Shown: positions 5,776-8,166 of the stretch, piece after piece
Numbering within the stretch: position 1 is the stretch's first letter
Layout of the letters: every line of letters starts with the position of its first letter
NCBI GenBank assembly: GCA_028290765.1
Contig: JAQGJF010000868.1
Coordinates: forward strand, 1 to 8,166
Reading direction: 5' to 3'
From: Tardiphaga sp.
GTDB taxonomy: Bacteria > Pseudomonadota > Alphaproteobacteria > Rhizobiales > Xanthobacteraceae
DNA length: 8,166 nucleotides
Translations under genes and position numbers: made by a program
Notes under the pieces: generated by a model
The model's database searches: none
Seen by the model: the letters and a program-made list of their open reading frames with translations, nothing else
Told to the model about the DNA's origin: nothing

Positions 5776-5783
5776 GGTCGCAA
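5755..5783 (-). promoter_or_regulatory. Probable sigma-70-type promoter of parDE
   Basis: On the minus strand TTGCGA (complement of 5778-5783; 4 of 6 to consensus) is followed after exactly 17 bases by TATTAT (complement of 5755-5760; 5 of 6). The -10 box falls in the centre of the palindromic operator, so a repressor bound there would block polymerase. Spacing and position are favourable; no experimental support. Confidence 0.5.
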
Positions 5784-5844
5784 GCGCGGCGGGAGATTGA
5801 TCGCAGCGAACCCTTTGCCTTCGAATCTGCCGCCGCAATCGACC

Positions 5845-7203
5845 TCAGGAAGCGGCGAGAGCTCTTTTCAGGCGCGCGATCGCGCCGGGCAGGCCGCGTA
5901 CCGCCATGACCCGGCCGGTGGTGTCATAATCCTCGGAGAGCACGCGCGTGTTCTCGTACACGTCGCTGAGCATGCCTTGTTTCGCATAAGGCAACACCAG
6001 TTGATCATCGACCATCGATGTCTCGAAAAACGCGATGATGCTCTCGCGCAGCGCGGCGACATCTTCGGGCAACCTCGCCGAGAGCAGGATCGCGTCGGGG
6101 TGTTTTTCGCGCAAGGCCTCGCGCTCCGGTTCGCTCACGCGATCGATTTTGTTGAGCAGCAGACGCGACGGGACGGTATCCGCACCGATCTCACGCAGCA
6201 CGCTGCGGCTCACCTCGAGCTGGGATTCGTAGGTCGGATCAGAGGCGTCGACCACGAACAGCAGCAGCGATGCTTCGAGCGCCTCGGCGAGCGTCGATCG
6301 GAATGACGCGACGAGGTCGTGCGGCAGCTTCTTGATGAAGCCGACCGTGTCCGAGACCAGCACGCCCGGTTTCGCGGCGGGCTGCATGGCACGGACCGTC
6401 GTGTCGAGCGTCGCGAACAGCTTGTCCGCGACCAGGACCTCGCTCCCGGTGAGGGCGCGCATCAGCGACGACTTGCCGGCGTTGGTATAGCCGACCAGTG
6501 CGACCCGGAGCTGATCGCGCCGCCCGAACCGGCGCTGGTCGCTGTCGCGCTGGATATCCTCCAGCTGCTCTTTCAACTCGGCGAGCCGGTCGCGGATCTT
6601 GCGGCGATCCAGTTCGAGATCGGATTCGCCGGCCCCGGAACCCTGCTGCCGGTCGCCTCCCGCCGACGACTCCCGCAGCCGCGGTGAGACGTATTTCAAC
6701 CGCGCGATCTCGACCTGCAGCTTGGCCTCGCGGCTGTGGGCATGACGATGGAAAATCTCCACGATCACGCCGGTCCGATCGAGGACTTGCGCTCCGGTCG
6801 CGCGCTCGAGGTTGCGGGCCTGGCTCGGCGAGATGTCGTGATCGACGATCACGAATTCCGGCTTTGGCACTCCCGGATCCGGCTCGCTCGTGGGAACGTG
6901 CGGTTTCTTGTCGGCAGCATCTTCAAAGCGCTCGCGGGCCTTCGACTTCCGGGCCGGTGCCATCGATGCGACGACGCCGGTGCCGCCGGTGATCGCCGCG
7001 AGTTCCTCGAGCCGTCCCTTGCCGAGCACGGTGGCTCCGCCGATGTCGTCGCGCTTTTGCGACAGCGTGCCGACGACGTCGTAACCGAGCGTCTTCACCA
7101 GGCGGCCCAGCTCCGCGAGACTGGCGTCATGTGCTGTTTCGTCGACACCCGGGAGTTGGATGCCGACGAGGATCGCGCGCGGAACGGGCGGTTTGGTGTC
7201 CAT
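5845..7203 (-). CDS. hflX: HflX-type GTPase, divergent paralogue
   Basis: A 452-residue ribosome-associated GTPase of the HflX family. The N-terminal nucleotide-binding domain (1-175) has GGATVLGKGRLEEL (55-68), SPSQARNLE (125-133) and DRTGVIVEIFHRHAHSREAKLQVE (142-165). A helical linker (about 195-225) precedes the G domain: G1 GYTNAGKS (238-245), switch I ATLDTT (264-269), G3 DTVGF (285-289), G4 NKID (351-354), G5 SA (375-376). HflX splits stalled or stressed 70S ribosomes. Two differences stand out: the near-universal GPGET before the linker reads GAGES (190-194), and about 35 charged residues are inserted at 81-115. It is not next to hfq, where alphaproteobacterial hflX usually lies, so it is probably a second copy. 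Start ATG 7203 was chosen by similarity; only a weak GTGAG precedes it. The longer open frame to 8100 runs antisense to the helicase gene. Confidence 0.88.
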   Translation of the reverse strand: MDTKPPVPRAILVGIQLPGVDETAHDASLAELGRLVKTLGYDVVGTLSQKRDDIGGATVLGKGRLEELAAITGGTGVVASMAPARKSKARERFEDAADKKPHVPTSEPDPGVPKPEFVIVDHDISPSQARNLERATGAQVLDRTGVIVEIFHRHAHSREAKLQVEIARLKYVSPRLRESSAGGDRQQGSGAGESDLELDRRKIRDRLAELKEQLEDIQRDSDQRRFGRRDQLRVALVGYTNAGKSSLMRALTGSEVLVADKLFATLDTTVRAMQPAAKPGVLVSDTVGFIKKLPHDLVASFRSTLAEALEASLLLFVVDASDPTYESQLEVSRSVLREIGADTVPSRLLLNKIDRVSEPEREALREKHPDAILLSARLPEDVAALRESIIAFFETSMVDDQLVLPYAKQGMLSDVYENTRVLSEDYDTTGRVMAVRGLPGAIARLKRALAAS

Positions 7204-7389
7204 GATGCGGTGCTCACGATATCCAGTGGGTCGGCAATCGCCGTTTCGCAGGTTCGACCGCAGGATCGCATTCATGGACCGTTCGTTTCGCAATGACAAG
7301 ACCGCAACTCTGCAGCATTTCCAGCGACGAGATCTCACCGATCGTGATAAACGTGAAACGATGAATTCCTGTAGGCGCACGCCCCGCTC
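7204..7389. other. Divergent intergenic region between hflX-like and helicase-like genes
   Basis: These 186 bases must carry the starts of both divergent transcripts. I find no clear -35/-10 pair in either direction. CGTTTCGCA occurs twice in direct orientation (7242-7250 and 7284-7292, starts 42 bases apart), which could be binding-site half repeats or chance. Confidence 0.35.
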
Positions 7390-8166
7390 ATGCCGCATTC
7401 GCTCGTTCCGGTCCTGACGCCGCATGGCGCGCTCCACCTTGAAAATCTCGATGCGGATTTTGTCCTCGATGCCGCCGTCGCCGACCGCCTCGCCGGGCCT
7501 TTCGACCGGGACGGCGGCCATGGCCTGCTGCAACTGGGCGTCGGCGAGGCGGGCAGCCACGTGCCGCCGGCGCTCGCGTTCTGGCGCAGCTTCGCCATGC
7601 GCTTTGTCGCGCGGCTGTGTGCGCAGGATGAGACGGCCGCGGCAGGAAAACGCCAAAAGATCGCGGCGCCGCCGTCCGATGAACTCGCCGCCCTGATCGA
7701 ACAGGCGCCGCCAATGCAGGGCGGCGAATATCTGCGCGTCGAGGTGCTGGCGACCTTGTGGCAGTCGATGGAGCGGGCGCTCGACATCGAGCTTGCCGAG
7801 AGCGGCCTGCCGCTGCAGGATTTTCTCAAGGACCGCGACGCCCGCTGGCGTCTGGTCGGGCGCGTGCATTTCAACCTCGCCGAAAACCGCCGCGATGCGG
7901 ACTACCCCTTTGCGTTCATGGCGACCTACACCTCGGCGCTGGCAGCGCACGGTACGCTGCGCCATTTGCCGCTCGGCCAGGCACTTGCCGAATACGCCGG
8001 AAGCAAACAGAAGCTGCTGAAACTGCTGGAGCCGCTGCAGCAGGCCGGCGAAAGCTGCGGCTGGCTGAAGGCCATCGTCGATTCCGGAGAAATATTCCAC
8101 CCGCTGCGCTGGACCCCGCGGGACGCGGTGCGCTTCCTGGGCGCCGTCGAGACGTTCGAGCGATCC
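7390..8166 (+). CDS. N-terminal part of a probable SNF2/HepA-type DEAD/DEAH-box helicase, cut by window end
   Basis: From ATG 7390 the frame stays open for 259 codons to the window edge. The start is bounded by an in-frame TAG at 7372-7374; the ribosome-binding site is poor (GTAGG, 14 bases away). The visible sequence, for example QGGEYLRVEVLATLW (about 110-124), FHFNL-like VHFNLAENRRDADYPFAF (161-178), TLRHLPLGQALAEY (190-203), LLKLLEPLQQA (210-220) and FHPLRWTPRDAVRFL (236-250), is what I recall from the SNF2-helicase-associated N-terminal region of bacterial HepA/RapA-like ATP-dependent helicases, where the bait-like phrase 'HPLRWTP..A..FL' precedes the helicase core. The Walker and DEAH motifs would lie beyond 8166, so the enzyme class is not shown here. 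Such proteins are DNA translocases implicated in transcription or repair. The gene diverges from hflX. Confidence 0.65.
   Translation, partial: MPHSLVPVLTPHGALHLENLDADFVLDAAVADRLAGPFDRDGGHGLLQLGVGEAGSHVPPALAFWRSFAMRFVARLCAQDETAAAGKRQKIAAPPSDELAALIEQAPPMQGGEYLRVEVLATLWQSMERALDIELAESGLPLQDFLKDRDARWRLVGRVHFNLAENRRDADYPFAFMATYTSALAAHGTLRHLPLGQALAEYAGSKQKLLKLLEPLQQAGESCGWLKAIVDSGEIFHPLRWTPRDAVRFLGAVETFERS

Noticed and set aside
7242..7292. Direct repeat CGTTTCGCA as an operator
   Set aside because: Two 9-base copies in 186 GC-rich bases may be chance and neither is palindromic; kept only as a note in the intergenic entry.
5797..7296. Several plus-strand frames opposite hflX
   Set aside because: All are antisense to intact GTPase motifs and show composition typical of reversed GC-rich codons.
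7204..8100. N-terminal extension of the hflX frame to 751 codons
   Set aside because: It runs antisense to the helicase-like gene, has no family similarity, and HflX length and motifs fit a start at 7203.
1..8166. CRISPR array, tRNA, rRNA, insertion sequence or integrase
   Set aside because: No regularly spaced repeats, no cloverleaf or rRNA-like sequence, and no transposase or recombinase motifs were seen on either strand.

Overview
The window looks like chromosomal DNA of a GC-rich alphaproteobacterium, most likely of the Bradyrhizobium / Rhodopseudomonas / Nitrobacter / Afipia group (Nitrobacteraceae). Three things support this: GC-rich coding sequence with strong third-position bias, which leaves long empty antisense frames; protein sequences that read like that group's versions; and, at about 3349-3440, a palindromic intergenic repeat (ATTGCGAGGAGCG... 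/ ...GATTGCTTCG) that I recall as common in these genomes. No database search was possible, so all names come from motif and family recognition.

Layout. (1) 1-1310, minus strand: a circularly permuted type-2 ATP-grasp protein whose C-terminus lies beyond the window. (2) 1590-3322, plus strand: a compact probable operon encoding a CinA-like molybdopterin-binding-domain protein, a PaaI-type hotdog thioesterase and xanthine/guanine phosphoribosyltransferase (gpt). It is preceded by a leader with a run of competing GTCCC/GGGAC hairpins. (3) 3323-3480: the convergent gap, holding a possible hairpin and the palindromic repeat. (4) 3474-3792, minus strand: an AbrB/MazE-type antitoxin followed, with a GTGA overlap, by a frameshifted and truncated remnant of what looks like a VapC PIN toxin. 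(5) 3866-4882, minus strand: a Gfo/Idh/MocA-family oxidoreductase. (6) 5066-5783, minus strand: a complete parDE toxin-antitoxin pair with a promoter and a perfect 16-3-16 palindromic operator. (7) 5845-7203, minus strand: a divergent HflX-type GTPase. (8) 7390-8166, plus strand: the N-terminal part of a protein resembling the SNF2-associated domain of an HepA-type helicase, cut by the window end.

The plus-strand operon combines housekeeping or salvage functions with no obvious shared pathway. The 3.5-5.8 kb segment is more accessory in character: an intact TA module and a decayed one flank a single oxidoreductase gene. I see no clear case for a wholly new multi-gene system. The items most worth a second look are the decayed abrB-vapC locus, the alternating hairpins ahead of the cinA-like gene, the parDE operator, and the HflX paralogue with its altered GPGE motif.
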